The position numbers and the translations under genes were made by a program. A DNA stretch of 64,000 bases from Flavobacterium succinicans (GTDB taxonomy: Bacteria; Bacteroidota; Bacteroidia; Flavobacteriales; Flavobacteriaceae). The notes under the pieces were generated by a model, which was not told where the DNA came from, made no database searches, and worked only from the letters and a program-made list of their open reading frames with translations. Positions 19,001 to 27,259 of the stretch are shown piece after piece; within the stretch, counting starts at the first letter, position 1; each line of letters begins with the position of its first letter. The stretch is from the NCBI RefSeq assembly GCF_001662485.1, contig NZ_JMTM01000060.1, forward strand, positions 124,001 through 188,000, given 5' to 3'.

Positions 19001-21816
19001 GGGTTTTTAGAAAGGTTTATTTTATCGGACTTGATTAAAGTGTTATTACCATTTTTAAGGTTCAAACTGCTTAGTTTGTTTTCGGAACAATAAAGTGTGG
19101 TTAAAGCCACATTTTTAGAAAGATCTAGCGTGGTTATTTGATTAAGTGTACAATAAAGTGTATTTAAAGCTACATTTTTAGAAACGTCCAGTGAGCTTAT
19201 TTGGTTGGGACCACAATTTAGTGTCGTTAAAGCCACATTTTTTGAAACATCCAACGAGGTTAATTTGTTATTTTGACATTCAAGCCTTTCTAAAGCCACA
19301 TTATTAGAAAGATTAAGTGTGGTTAATTGGTTGGTTTCACAATCAAGCCTTTCTAAAGCCACATTATTAGAAAGATCAAGTGTGGTTAATTGGTTGGTTT
19401 CACAATCAAGAGATTTTAAAGCCGCATTTTTAGAAAGATCAAGCGTGGTTAATTGATTATTATTACAATAAAGCTCTATTAAAGGCACATTTTTAGAAAG
19501 ATCTAGTGTGGTTAATTTGTTGTAATAAATGACTAGTCTCGTTAAAGCCACATTTTTAGAAACATCCAGTGTGGTTAATTGATTATTATAACAAGAAAGA
19601 TATGTTAGATCCACATTTCTAGAAAGATCTAATGTGGTTAATTTATTGCTATTACATGATAAATCTTGTAAAGCTACATTTTTAGTTATATCTAAGCTGG
19701 TTAAACCATTACTGCCACAACTCAAGGTTTTTAACGCTACAAAATTTTGAATTCCTGTTAAGTTGGTTATCCCACTATTATTTACATCAAGTACAGTTAT
19801 GCCCGCTATACTTTGGGTGGCCACTTTGCCGTTTTTACCATCTTTATCAATCCCTAGTGCGATCAATTTATCTTCAAATTTACCGTCAGGAATTAACGTG
19901 TAAATAGTACAATCTAAACTAAAACTTGCTGTAGCATCTTTGGTAGTGTTCCATTTTTCAGCAGCAGCAATATCAGCTACCTGTATACAAGTTAAACTTG
20001 AATTATTAGCACAATTTAAAATTGCTATCGTGGTGTTTTTGGATAGATCTAATTTTTTCAATTGATTTCCAGAACAATTTAAAGTAGTCAAAGCTTTAAA
20101 CCCTTCGATGCCTTTTAAATCTAAAATACCACTATTAGCAACGTCTAATGTAGTTATAGTTGCAATACTTGAACTTAAGACTACACCATTTTTACCATCA
20201 GTGTCAATGCCTAAAGCAATGAGTTTGTCTTCAAATTTAGCATCAGCTATTTGTGTTGTTAAGCTACAATCATAAGGTGAGAAAAAAGCAAAAGAATCTT
20301 TCTTATTTGCCCAATTGGTATTGGTATAGGTAGCATCATCCACCAAAATACAGCTTAGATTCGGATTGGATGAAAGAAATATATTTGAATTAGTTAGTAA
20401 AGTGTTATTACCATTTTTAAGGTTCAAACTGCTTAGTTTGTTTTCAGAACAATTAAGTGTGGTTAAAGCTATATTTTTAGATAGATCAAGGGTAGTTAAT
20501 GCATTGTTGCTACAATAAAGATATTTTAAAGCCACATTTTTAGAAAGGTCTAGTGTGGTTAATTGATTTATAGGACAATAAAGTTCCTTTAAAGCCACAT
20601 TTGTAGAAAGATCTAGCGTGTTTAATTTATTGGTAGTACAAGCAAGATATGATAAAGCCACATTTTTAGAGAGATCTATTGTGGTTAATTGGTTATTATA
20701 ACAAGAAAGTGTATTTAAAGCTACATTTTTAGAAAGGTCTAGTGTGGTTAATTGATTGCCAGAACAATAAAGTTCCTTTAAAGCCACATTTTTTGAAAGA
20801 TCTAGTGTGTTTAATTTATTGTTAGTACAAGCAAGATATGATAAAGCCACATTTTTAGAGAGATCTAGTGTGGTTAATTGGTTATTAGAACAAGAAAGTG
20901 TATTTAAAGCTACATTATTAGAAACATCCAATGCAGTAACCCCATTTGTAGAAATATTTAATGAGGTTAGTAGCACGTTTTTCGAGATGTCTATAGTTTT
21001 TAGTTTATTTGCAGAAACATTTAAACTTGTTAATGCCCGGTTATTTGAGACATCCAGTTTTGTTAATAGACCATCTCCGCCACTGGAAGACCAACTATTA
21101 CTAGTGCAATTCAATGTTTTTAAAGCTACAAAATCCTCAATACCAGTTATATCTGCTATGATTTTTGCGTCAAGAGTGAGTGATGTTACAGCCTTTATAT
21201 TCGACGTCAATACTTTGCCATCAGGAGTACCTGAATCGTAACCTAATGCAATCAATTTTTTCTCAAAATTTACATCAGGGATTAAGGTATAGGCAGCGCC
21301 AATTGTAGCCGCATCAACCACCGAAACATTATCAACTAATATTTCTGAGTTCAGCGTACCGGTTGTCCAAATATCCACTTCGATAGATTCGCTTACGGTT
21401 GGGGTGTAGTCAAATTCTAATTTACGCCATTCGGTGCTGGATGTTACCGCAGTTGTTTTTTTAGCAATTTCTTCTTTAAAAGTGCCTGGTTTGTGATACA
21501 AACTTAGGTCAATGGCCGAAAAAGTACCCGTAACCAGTTTGTGATACATCGTAATGCGATACGTTTTACCGGCTACAACCGGAAAAAATTCACTGTTGAT
21601 GAAGTTAAAGGTACCGCTAGTAATTTGCATTTTGGTACTCGAACTTCCATTTTGAGCAGAAGTGCTTTGGAATACTAATCCGTTAAAAGATCTGAACCAT
21701 TTGTCTGGTTGTGAGGAAGATGTCCAGTTTTCGAAATCACCATTGGGCACCAAATTGGTTTGGGCCTGCAAGGTAATCGTCAAAAACAAAAACAACAAAA
21801 GTAATTTTGTTTTCAT
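16081..21816 (-). CDS. Giant secreted LRR protein with T9SS sorting domain (LRR2)
   Basis: 1911 residues, paralogous to LRR1 with the same signal peptide and CBM-like N-terminal domain (about 20-172). Six blocks begin near residues 176, 517, 637, 974, 1092 and 1407. Blocks 2 and 4 are short (TQIAD opening, single LRR cluster ending IQVADIAAAEKW); blocks 1, 3, 5 and 6 hold long runs of 21-residue LRRs, most with Cys in LxCxxN. After about residue 1680 comes a region absent from LRR1 (ETCLNTNNGEINITATA...), then a T9SS sorting domain (FPNPTSGAFEIEI...AGIYMTKV...YVKIIKK). The LRR arrays are internally duplicated at DNA level. Surface ligand binding is inferred; the ligand is unknown. Confidence 0.88.
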   Translation of the reverse strand: MKTKLLLLFLFLTITLQAQTNLVPNGDFENWTSSSQPDKWFRSFNGLVFQSTSAQNGSSSTKMQITSGTFNFINSEFFPVVAGKTYRITMYHKLVTGTFSAIDLSLYHKPGTFKEEIAKKTTAVTSSTEWRKLEFDYTPTVSESIEVDIWTTGTLNSEILVDNVSVVDAATIGAAYTLIPDVNFEKKLIALGYDSGTPDGKVLTSNIKAVTSLTLDAKIIADITGIEDFVALKTLNCTSNSWSSSGGDGLLTKLDVSNNRALTSLNVSANKLKTIDISKNVLLTSLNISTNGVTALDVSNNVALNTLSCSNNQLTTLDLSKNVALSYLACTNNKLNTLDLSKNVALKELYCSGNQLTTLDLSKNVALNTLSCYNNQLTTIDLSKNVALSYLACTTNKLNTLDLSTNVALKELYCPINQLTTLDLSKNVALKYLYCSNNALTTLDLSKNIALTTLNCSENKLSSLNLKNGNNTLLTNSNIFLSSNPNLSCILVDDATYTNTNWANKKDSFAFFSPYDCSLTTQIADAKFEDKLIALGIDTDGKNGVVLSSSIATITTLDVANSGILDLKGIEGFKALTTLNCSGNQLKKLDLSKNTTIAILNCANNSSLTCIQVADIAAAEKWNTTKDATASFSLDCTIYTLIPDGKFEDKLIALGIDKDGKNGKVATQSIAGITVLDVNNSGITNLTGIQNFVALKTLSCGSNGLTSLDITKNVALQDLSCNSNKLTTLDLSRNVDLTYLSCYNNQLTTLDVSKNVALTRLVIYYNKLTTLDLSKNVPLIELYCNNNQLTTLDLSKNAALKSLDCETNQLTTLDLSNNVALERLDCETNQLTTLNLSNNVALERLECQNNKLTSLDVSKNVALTTLNCGPNQISSLDVSKNVALNTLYCTLNQITTLDLSKNVALTTLYCSENKLSSLNLKNGNNTLIKSDKINLSKNPNLNCIVVDDVAYANTNWAGRKDTLAFFSPYECSLTTQIADTKFEDKLIALGIDTDGKNGVILNSSIATLTTLDVSNSGIIDLKGIEGFKALTTLNCSGNQLKKVDLSKNTTIATLNCSNNSSLTCIQVADIAAAEKWNTTKDATASFSLDCTIFTLIPDAKFEDKLIALGIDKDGKNGKVKTESIAGITALDVNNSGITNLTGIQDFVALKTLYCYSNGLTSLDITKNVALQKLYCNSNQLTTLDVSKNVALTTLSCHTNKLTTLEIFKNVSLNLLYCSDNQLTSLDLSKNVALENLYCSSNQISSLDISINEALKILYCDRNKLTTLDLSKNVALEDLKCYSNQLTTLDLSKNLSLITLTCYTNQLTTLDLSKNVALTSLDCETNQLTTLDLSKNVALTSLDVRNNKFLTINLKNGKNTLITTNSIDLRSNPNLKCILVDDVTYATANWATKKDASASFNATDCTLYTLIPDTNFEQKLIDLGIDTDGKNGKVITSNIVSLTKLNVSNSSITNLTGIEDFNSLTELVCDTNGLTTINLAKNEVLLSLDCSNNKLTSLDVTKNINLKTLYCSNNELSTLNVSLNKNLTELSCNSNKLSALDVTKNTTLTSLSCSTNQLKTLDVSKNTQLQSLSTSQNLLEQLNVTNNTKLESIVCNNNLLSTLDLSKNVKITTIDCSYNKLKSLNLRNGNNAFGAGMMFVKNFTNNPVLTCIEVDDVNYSNTKWATYKDATASYSTDCKFSLPSNNFAIESKGETCLNTNNGEINITATAAYGYKATINTTAYTFTNNSLKVTNLAPGTYKVTITIPGETFEQIFTIVIPKGATITGKSSVAAEKVAVEIATGTAPYTVFLNGVEQFETNATSFTVDAKTGGLLEVKTAKACEGIYAKDIATLTGTISAFPNPTSGAFEIEIPATNKEVSISIYALDGQLISNKIYTVENGKVQLSLENQPAGIYMTKVEFDQPIYVKIIKK
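18300..20460 (-). repeat. Internal duplication in LRR2, 1362-bp period
   Basis: DNA at about 18300-19100 recurs at about 19660-20460 with a constant offset of 1362 bp (454 codons). Matched words such as TAAGCTGGTT (18331/19693), GTAGTGTTCC (18581/19943) and TTCAAACTGC (19061/20423) all give the same offset. Superimposed on it is the 63-bp periodicity of the 21-residue LRRs. The in-frame, well-preserved copies point to fairly recent block duplication. Confidence 0.9.
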
Positions 21817-21844
21817 ATAAAAAGGGGTTTGTAATAAAGTACTG

Positions 21845-21852
21845 CAAGTTTA
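21845..21852 (-). promoter_or_regulatory. Possible -7 element of LRR2
   Basis: Minus-strand TAAACTTG, one mismatch to TAnnTTTG, 28 bp before the LRR2 ATG, with the same spacing and leader sequence as before LRR1. Confidence 0.45.
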
Positions 21853-21987
21853 TAAAATCCCTTTTGTTTGAACTAATGAATTGATTGTTAATAATCATTT
21901 TTTTTATTTTGTAAGTTTTATGGGGTTTATAGCTGCTTTTCTCATAAAAAACAGCCAATAATTGCACGCTATCTAATTCACTTCTCT

Positions 21988-21995
21988 TATTTTTG
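21988..21995 (+). promoter_or_regulatory. -7 promoter element of the protease operon
   Basis: TATTTTTG matches TAnnTTTG exactly; a TTG at 21962-21964 could be the -33 element. The ATG follows at 22026. This element is missing from the decayed copy at 15140. Confidence 0.65.
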
Positions 21996-22025
21996 GAAAG
22001 AATTAGTAATCGTAAAATACTATCT

Positions 22026-23624
22026 ATGAAAAAGAAACTATACACCCAATGGGCTTTGGCAGTTGCTTTGGCCTTTTGTTTATCAGGAAATGCACAGACA
22101 TTTACTGGAAAAAAAGGAAAATTAACCGAGCAACAATTGCAGCGTTGGTCGCATTTAGATTTGGCTACAGACAGCATTCCGGGGATGAGTGTCGACAAAA
22201 TGTACGCGGAGTTAATCAAAGATAAAAAAGGAAAAAAAGTCATTGTAGGTATCATTGATTCTGGAGTGGATATTGAGCACGAAGACCTGAAATCAGTGCT
22301 TTGGACCAACAAAAAAGAAATTGCTAGCAACGGTATTGACGATGATAAGAATGGGTTTATCGACGATGTACACGGTTGGAATTTCTTGGGCAACGATTTG
22401 CACGAAACCTTAGAAATGACACGTATTGTGAAAAAAGGTGACGATGGTTCCGCTACTTACAAGCAAGCCAAAGCTGCTTATGACAAAAAATATGCAGAGG
22501 CCATGCAAGGCAAGCAACAAGTCGATTTTCTTATCAACGTTGACAAAGTTGTTCAAAAGCATTTGCAAAAAGCGGTATATACGCTAGATGAAGTAAAAGC
22601 TATCGCAACTACCGAGCCTGAGTTGACCAATGCGAAAGCCGTGATGACTCAAATTTTGGCCAATGCCGCTGGTGCCGATTTTTCTGCACAATTGGAGGAG
22701 TACCGTAAGTATGTGTACGATCAATTGAACTACAATTTGAATTTGGAGTTAGACGGACGTAAAGTGGTTGGAGACAATCCAGACGATATCAAAAACACCA
22801 AGTACGGGAACAACATTGTTTTTGGTCCAGACAAAGAAGAGGCTTTACACGGGACTCACGTTGCAGGGATTGTTGCACAATCAAGAAACAATAATTTAGG
22901 CGGAGATGGAATTGCCAATAATGTTGAAATTATGACCATTCGTGCCGTTCCAGATGGAGATGAATATGACAAAGACATTGCTTTGGCTATTCGTTATGCA
23001 GTAGACAATGGCGCGAAAGTCATCAACGGAAGTTTTGGAAAAAGTTTTTCACCACACAAGCAATGGGTGTATGACGCTATCAAATATGCTGAGAAAAAAG
23101 ATGTACTTTTTGTGCACGCAGCGGGCAATGACGGACTTAATATCGATTTAGCCGAAAATGCTAATTTCCCGAATGATTCAGATGATAACAAAATAGAGTT
23201 TGCTTCGAATGTAATCACAGTAGGCGCTTTAAACTATAATTATGGCGAAGGAGTCATTGCTTCTTTTTCTAATTATGGCGCTTTCAATGTAGACGTTTTT
23301 GCCCCAGGGGAAGAAATCTATGCGACCATCCCGAATAACAAATACAAATATTTGCAAGGAACTTCTATGGCTTCACCAAATGTAGCGGGTGTAGCGGCAA
23401 TGATTCGTTCTTATTTCCCAAATTTATCGGCTAAGCAAGTAAAACAAATCTTGATGAGTTCTGGAACTCCATTACCATCAAAAGTAGTTGTTGGCGAAAA
23501 GAAGGAATTGAAAAACGCTTCCGAAGTAGGCAAATCGGCTGCAATGGTTAATGCTTACAATGCTTTTAAAATGGCAGAGCAATTGAGTAAAAACCCAAAA
23601 GCAAAATTGAAAATCCAAGGATAA
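22026..23624 (+). CDS. S8 (subtilisin-like) serine peptidase
   Basis: 532 residues from the ATG at 22026. A TTG 33 bp upstream is part of the -7 box and is rejected as start. Signal peptide 1-24 (ending SGNAQ). The catalytic triad is complete: Asp78 in VGIIDSGVD, His in HGTHVAGIV and Ser in GTSMASPNVAG. An insert of about 130 residues separates the Asp and His motifs. There is no T9SS domain at the C-terminus, so a periplasmic or outer-membrane location is likely. The M1 peptidase starts 33 bp downstream, so the two form a proteolytic operon divergent from LRR2. Its 5' part was once duplicated (15140-15262). Confidence 0.92.
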   Translation: MKKKLYTQWALAVALAFCLSGNAQTFTGKKGKLTEQQLQRWSHLDLATDSIPGMSVDKMYAELIKDKKGKKVIVGIIDSGVDIEHEDLKSVLWTNKKEIASNGIDDDKNGFIDDVHGWNFLGNDLHETLEMTRIVKKGDDGSATYKQAKAAYDKKYAEAMQGKQQVDFLINVDKVVQKHLQKAVYTLDEVKAIATTEPELTNAKAVMTQILANAAGADFSAQLEEYRKYVYDQLNYNLNLELDGRKVVGDNPDDIKNTKYGNNIVFGPDKEEALHGTHVAGIVAQSRNNNLGGDGIANNVEIMTIRAVPDGDEYDKDIALAIRYAVDNGAKVINGSFGKSFSPHKQWVYDAIKYAEKKDVLFVHAAGNDGLNIDLAENANFPNDSDDNKIEFASNVITVGALNYNYGEGVIASFSNYGAFNVDVFAPGEEIYATIPNNKYKYLQGTSMASPNVAGVAAMIRSYFPNLSAKQVKQILMSSGTPLPSKVVVGEKKELKNASEVGKSAAMVNAYNAFKMAEQLSKNPKAKLKIQG

Positions 23625-23657
23625 AACCTTGAACATATTAATCATAAAGTTATTCGA

Positions 23658-25532
23658 ATGAAAAAAATAGTTTTAGTCTCCATTTTACTTACCAATTTTG
23701 GATGGCTTTCGGCTCAGAACACTGGGTATTGGCAACAGCACGTCGATTACAAAATGGAGGTGTCGATGGATGTGAAAACCTATCAATACAAAGGGAAACA
23801 AGAATTGGTGTACACCAATAATTCGCCTGAGACCTTGACTAGAGTTTTCTATCATTTGTATCCCAATGCTTTTTCACCTGGAAGCGAAATGGATGCTAGA
23901 ATCCAAAGCATCAAAGATCCTGATGCGCGTATGGTGCACAAAGCCACGGTAAATGGAGTGGAAACCAAACAAAGCCGCATCAAAGATTTGAAACCCAACG
24001 AAATTGGTTTTTTGCATATTGCTAATTTAAAACAAGATGGAGTAGCGGCTACGGCAAAAGAAGTAGGAACGATACTCGAAGTTACTTTGGCCAAGCCTTT
24101 ATTACCAGGTGCAAAAACCATTTTCACACTGGATTTTGAAGGACAAGTACCCGTACAAGTGCGTCGTTTAGGACGTAATAATAAAGAAGGTGTCGAATTA
24201 TCGATGACGCAATGGTACCCAAAAATGGCCGAATTCGATTTTGAAGGTTGGCACGCCGATCCTTATATCGCTCGTGAATTTCACGGCGTTTGGGGAAATT
24301 TTGATGTAAAAATCACAATCGATAAAGACTATGTTTTAGGAGGTTCAGGCTATTTACAAAACAAAAATCAAATTGGATTTGGGTATCAAGATAAAGGAGT
24401 TACCGTTCCTATGAATAAAAAACAAAAGAAACGTACTTGGCATTTCTACGCTCCTGAAGTGCATGATTTTGCTTGGGCAGCCGACAAGAATTTTTTACAC
24501 GATGTGGTCAAAGGACCTAACAATGTCGATTTGCATTTCATTTATAAAAACAATCCAAAGATTATTGCAAACTGGAAAGCCTTGCAACCCAAAACTGTTG
24601 AGTTGATGAAAGTCTACAATGAAACCGTTGGCAACTATCCTTACAAGCAATATTCTGTAATTCAGGGTGGCGACGGCGGAATGGAATACGCCATGTGTAC
24701 TTTGATTTTAGGCGAAGGGACTTTCGAAGGTTTATTGGGAGTTACCGGTCACGAAATGGCGCATTCTTGGTTCCAACACGTTTTGGCGTCTAATGAATCC
24801 AAACACGGATGGATGGACGAAGGTTTTACCTCGTTTTTAGAAGATTTTGGTCTGAATGCCATTTCCGAGAAACCCGTTGAAAATCCTTTTATCAATGCCT
24901 ACAAAGGCTATATATCTATGGCCAATTCTGGAGAAGAGCAACCGCAAAGTACGCACGCCGATCGTTTCGACAAAAACCGTTGGTATAGCATTACTTCTTA
25001 CAGCAAAGGCGAAGTTTTCTTAACGCAATTGAGTTATTTGATTGGGAAAGACAACTTATTGAAAACCCTAAAAAAGTACTATCAAGACTTTCAATTCAAA
25101 CATCCAACGCCAAATGACATCAAAAGAAGCGCAGAACGCATTTCTGGCGCCAATTTGGACTGGTATTTGACCGATTGGACCCAAACTACCAATACGATTG
25201 ATTACGCCATAAAAGAAGCCAAAGAAGCCGCCGACAAAACTGTGGTGACTTTAGAACGCATCGGGCGTATGCCAATGCCTATCGATTTGTATGTAGAATA
25301 CACCGATGGCACTACCGAAAGCTTCTACATTCCGTTGCGAATGATGAGTTTTGAAAAAGAAAATCCAACGCCAGCCATCAAAAGAACGGTGGCCAAAGAT
25401 TGGGCTTGGGCGTATCCAACGTATGAATTAACGATTGGCAAACCCAAATCAGCCATCAAAAAAATTACCATCGATCCTAGTGGTTTACTAGCCGATGTAA
25501 AACCCGCCAACAACATTTTGGACGTAAAATAA
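23658..25532 (+). CDS. M1-family metallo-aminopeptidase, secreted
   Basis: 624 residues. Signal peptide 1-19 (ending LSAQ). The M1 exopeptidase motif GGMEYAM (Gly-x-Met-Glu-Asn type, here with Tyr) precedes the zinc site HEMAHSWFQH, with the third ligand Glu 19 residues on in WMDEGFTSF. It likely removes N-terminal residues from peptides in the periplasm. The N-terminal beta domain (YKGKQELVYTNNSPETL) is typical of M1 enzymes. Co-transcribed with the S8 peptidase and ended by a strong terminator. Confidence 0.92.
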   Translation: MKKIVLVSILLTNFGWLSAQNTGYWQQHVDYKMEVSMDVKTYQYKGKQELVYTNNSPETLTRVFYHLYPNAFSPGSEMDARIQSIKDPDARMVHKATVNGVETKQSRIKDLKPNEIGFLHIANLKQDGVAATAKEVGTILEVTLAKPLLPGAKTIFTLDFEGQVPVQVRRLGRNNKEGVELSMTQWYPKMAEFDFEGWHADPYIAREFHGVWGNFDVKITIDKDYVLGGSGYLQNKNQIGFGYQDKGVTVPMNKKQKKRTWHFYAPEVHDFAWAADKNFLHDVVKGPNNVDLHFIYKNNPKIIANWKALQPKTVELMKVYNETVGNYPYKQYSVIQGGDGGMEYAMCTLILGEGTFEGLLGVTGHEMAHSWFQHVLASNESKHGWMDEGFTSFLEDFGLNAISEKPVENPFINAYKGYISMANSGEEQPQSTHADRFDKNRWYSITSYSKGEVFLTQLSYLIGKDNLLKTLKKYYQDFQFKHPTPNDIKRSAERISGANLDWYLTDWTQTTNTIDYAIKEAKEAADKTVVTLERIGRMPMPIDLYVEYTDGTTESFYIPLRMMSFEKENPTPAIKRTVAKDWAWAYPTYELTIGKPKSAIKKITIDPSGLLADVKPANNILDVK

Positions 25533-25550
25533 TTTTTTCGAAATACCTAA

Positions 25551-25580
25551 AAAAGTCTAGTGAAAGCTAGACTTTTTTTT
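25551..25580 (+). terminator. Terminator of the protease operon
   Basis: Stem AAAAGTCTAG / CTAGACTTTT with a 6-base loop and a T run. Confidence 0.88.
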
Positions 25581-25588
25581 ATCCTTTT

Positions 25589-25620
25589 ACCCTTTCAGAG
25601 TTTAAAACTCTGAAAGGGTT
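25589..25620. repeat. CCCTTTCAGAG palindrome, copy 1
   Basis: ACCCTTTCAGAGTTT with its reverse complement directly after it; almost perfect. Other copies are at 44572-44610 and 53735-53766. It lies directly after the protease operon terminator and before the convergent MBL gene. Confidence 0.85.
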
Positions 25621-25660
25621 GTTTGGTTATCGCTACGGTTTGCTATAGTGATCGTTTTTG

Positions 25661-26428
25661 CTAATACGTGATACTTTCTCCATCATTTGGAATAAAAACC
25701 TTGTTAGAAAGGCCAATTTTTGAAAGCTCAGTTTTTAATTGTTCTCGTGTGGTTGGGCAATGATTTACGGCTTCTAGATGATTTGCGATTACTTGGTTTG
25801 GTGCGTTTTTAACGAATTTTAAAATATCATCCATTCGCATTAATAACGGTTGAAAAAGATCTAATTGAGCCGAACCACAAGCTACAACAGAGATTTCAGG
25901 TTTTAATTGTGTCAAAACTTGGTGTACGTCATCGGTATAAATGGTGTCAGCACTTAAATAAAGTGATTTTTCATTGGGTAATGCTATGTAAAAGCCCATA
26001 ACATTCCCCATTGGTTTTGCCACAAATCCATAGCCGTGTGCGGCTGGAATACCTTGAATTTTTCCACCTAAAAATGTGGTTTCTTTCCAATAGTCAACCG
26101 TTTGGGTTACGTTGAGCCCTCTTTTTCTTACTATGGCTTCGTCTTTTACACTGCAAATAACAGGAATTTGTCTAGTACGAAGAAAGTTCTCCGCTTCCTT
26201 GTCCAAATGGTCTGGATGCAGATGAGTAAGCAAGCAATGGGTTGTTTTTTCAACGATAGACATTGCATTAGTTGGCAAATCTACAATAGGATTTCGTTGT
26301 GGTTTAAAACGAAAAAGGGTAAATGTGGGTCCTGCTGTTCCTTTTTTTCCCAGCATTGGGTCAACTAAAATAACTTTATCTCCGGATTCTATGACCAAAG
26401 TTGCATTTCGTAAATGATGTATTTTCAT
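25661..26428 (-). CDS. MBL-fold metal-dependent hydrolase (UlaG-like)
   Basis: 255 residues from the ATG at 26428 (MKIHHLRNATLVIE); longer versions use non-ATG starts and add an unlikely leader. The metal motif is LLTHLHPDHLD (about residues 72-82), with HG and D ligands later (IPAAHGYG, LSADTIY) and a C-terminal NHLEAVNH. This is the compact layout of the UlaG/YtnP-like MBL branch. The substrate is unknown. It is divergent from a second MBL gene 165 bp away. Confidence 0.85.
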   Translation of the reverse strand: MKIHHLRNATLVIESGDKVILVDPMLGKKGTAGPTFTLFRFKPQRNPIVDLPTNAMSIVEKTTHCLLTHLHPDHLDKEAENFLRTRQIPVICSVKDEAIVRKRGLNVTQTVDYWKETTFLGGKIQGIPAAHGYGFVAKPMGNVMGFYIALPNEKSLYLSADTIYTDDVHQVLTQLKPEISVVACGSAQLDLFQPLLMRMDDILKFVKNAPNQVIANHLEAVNHCPTTREQLKTELSKIGLSNKVFIPNDGESITY

Positions 26429-26563
26429 TGTTTTATAGTTTAAATTGAACGACAAAGTTCCTCATTGTAAAAGTGTTTTCCATTGATTGAAATCAAGAAA
26501 TCAAAAAAGGTGAAGTTGTAAACGAAATTGATTTGAATCAATGCAAATCATTTTGTTCAGTAC

Positions 26564-26571
26564 TATTTTTG
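26564..26571 (+). promoter_or_regulatory. -7 promoter element for the MBL gene at 26593
   Basis: TATTTTTG matches TAnnTTTG exactly, 21 bp before the ATG. Confidence 0.6.
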
Positions 26572-26592
26572 CCACAATAAAATTTAAAAAAA

Positions 26593-27258
26593 ATGAATTA
26601 TAAAGTTGAAGCAATCTCAAATTCTATTTTTGCAACAAATTCGTATTTAATAATTGATCATCAAAAAAATGCGCTACTTGTAGATCCAAGTTTTGATCCT
26701 ATAGCAATCCAAAGAAGAATTGAGATTTTAGGCTTAAAAGTAGTAGGTATATTGGTAACACATGCGCATCAAGATCATATTTTTAGCGTGAAGTATTTTA
26801 TGGATTTATACAGCGTAGCGGTCTGGGCTTCAGAAAAATCAAAAGAATTATTTAATGATCGTGTGCGTAATCTTAGTTTTATAGGTTCAGAACATTTTGG
26901 ACTAACGGAAACTATTTTGGATATTCCAGTAAATATTTTGGAAGACAATACAACTTATCAAATAGAAAACTTTATTTTCAAAATAGGTATTTATCCAGGA
27001 CATAGTGTTGGTTGTACCATTTTTGATTTTGGGGAAATGATGTTGACAGGTGATTTTATCTTTAAAGGAACTATCGGGAGAATAGATTGGCCCGGCTCTA
27101 ATCCTGAGGATATGAAGAACAGTTTGTTGTTATTTAAAGAACGATATAAAGCAATCGATATGACTATATATGCTGGACATAATGATGTTACAACTATTCA
27201 AATCGAATTGGCTACGAATATTTTTTTATTGGATCCAAGTCATGTAAAGTTGTTATAG
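26593..27258 (+). CDS. MBL-fold hydrolase, glyoxalase II-like
   Basis: 221 residues, the size of the short GloB-like proteins. Metal motif VTHAHQDHIFSV (the standard THxHxDH pattern with Ala-His-Gln), then GHSVGCTIF, LTGDFIFKGTIGR and a C-terminal YAGHNDVT, all in glyoxalase II/persulfide dioxygenase order. Hydrolysis of a thioester or related small substrate is likely, but the exact substrate is not evident. It is convergent with a Crp-type regulator whose stop is 2 bp away. Confidence 0.85.
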   Translation: MNYKVEAISNSIFATNSYLIIDHQKNALLVDPSFDPIAIQRRIEILGLKVVGILVTHAHQDHIFSVKYFMDLYSVAVWASEKSKELFNDRVRNLSFIGSEHFGLTETILDIPVNILEDNTTYQIENFIFKIGIYPGHSVGCTIFDFGEMMLTGDFIFKGTIGRIDWPGSNPEDMKNSLLLFKERYKAIDMTIYAGHNDVTTIQIELATNIFLLDPSHVKLL

Positions 27259-27259
27259 G

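Noticed and set aside
16081..21816. Regular 63-bp repeats considered as a CRISPR-like array
   Set aside because: The repeats are coding, in frame, and correspond to 21-residue LRRs with conserved Leu/Asn/Cys positions.
21993..22025. TTG start upstream of the S8 protease (and similar TTGs at 43127, 48476, 50661)
   Set aside because: In all four genes the TTG is the end of a TAnnTTTG promoter box, so it cannot be in the mRNA leader as a start codon.
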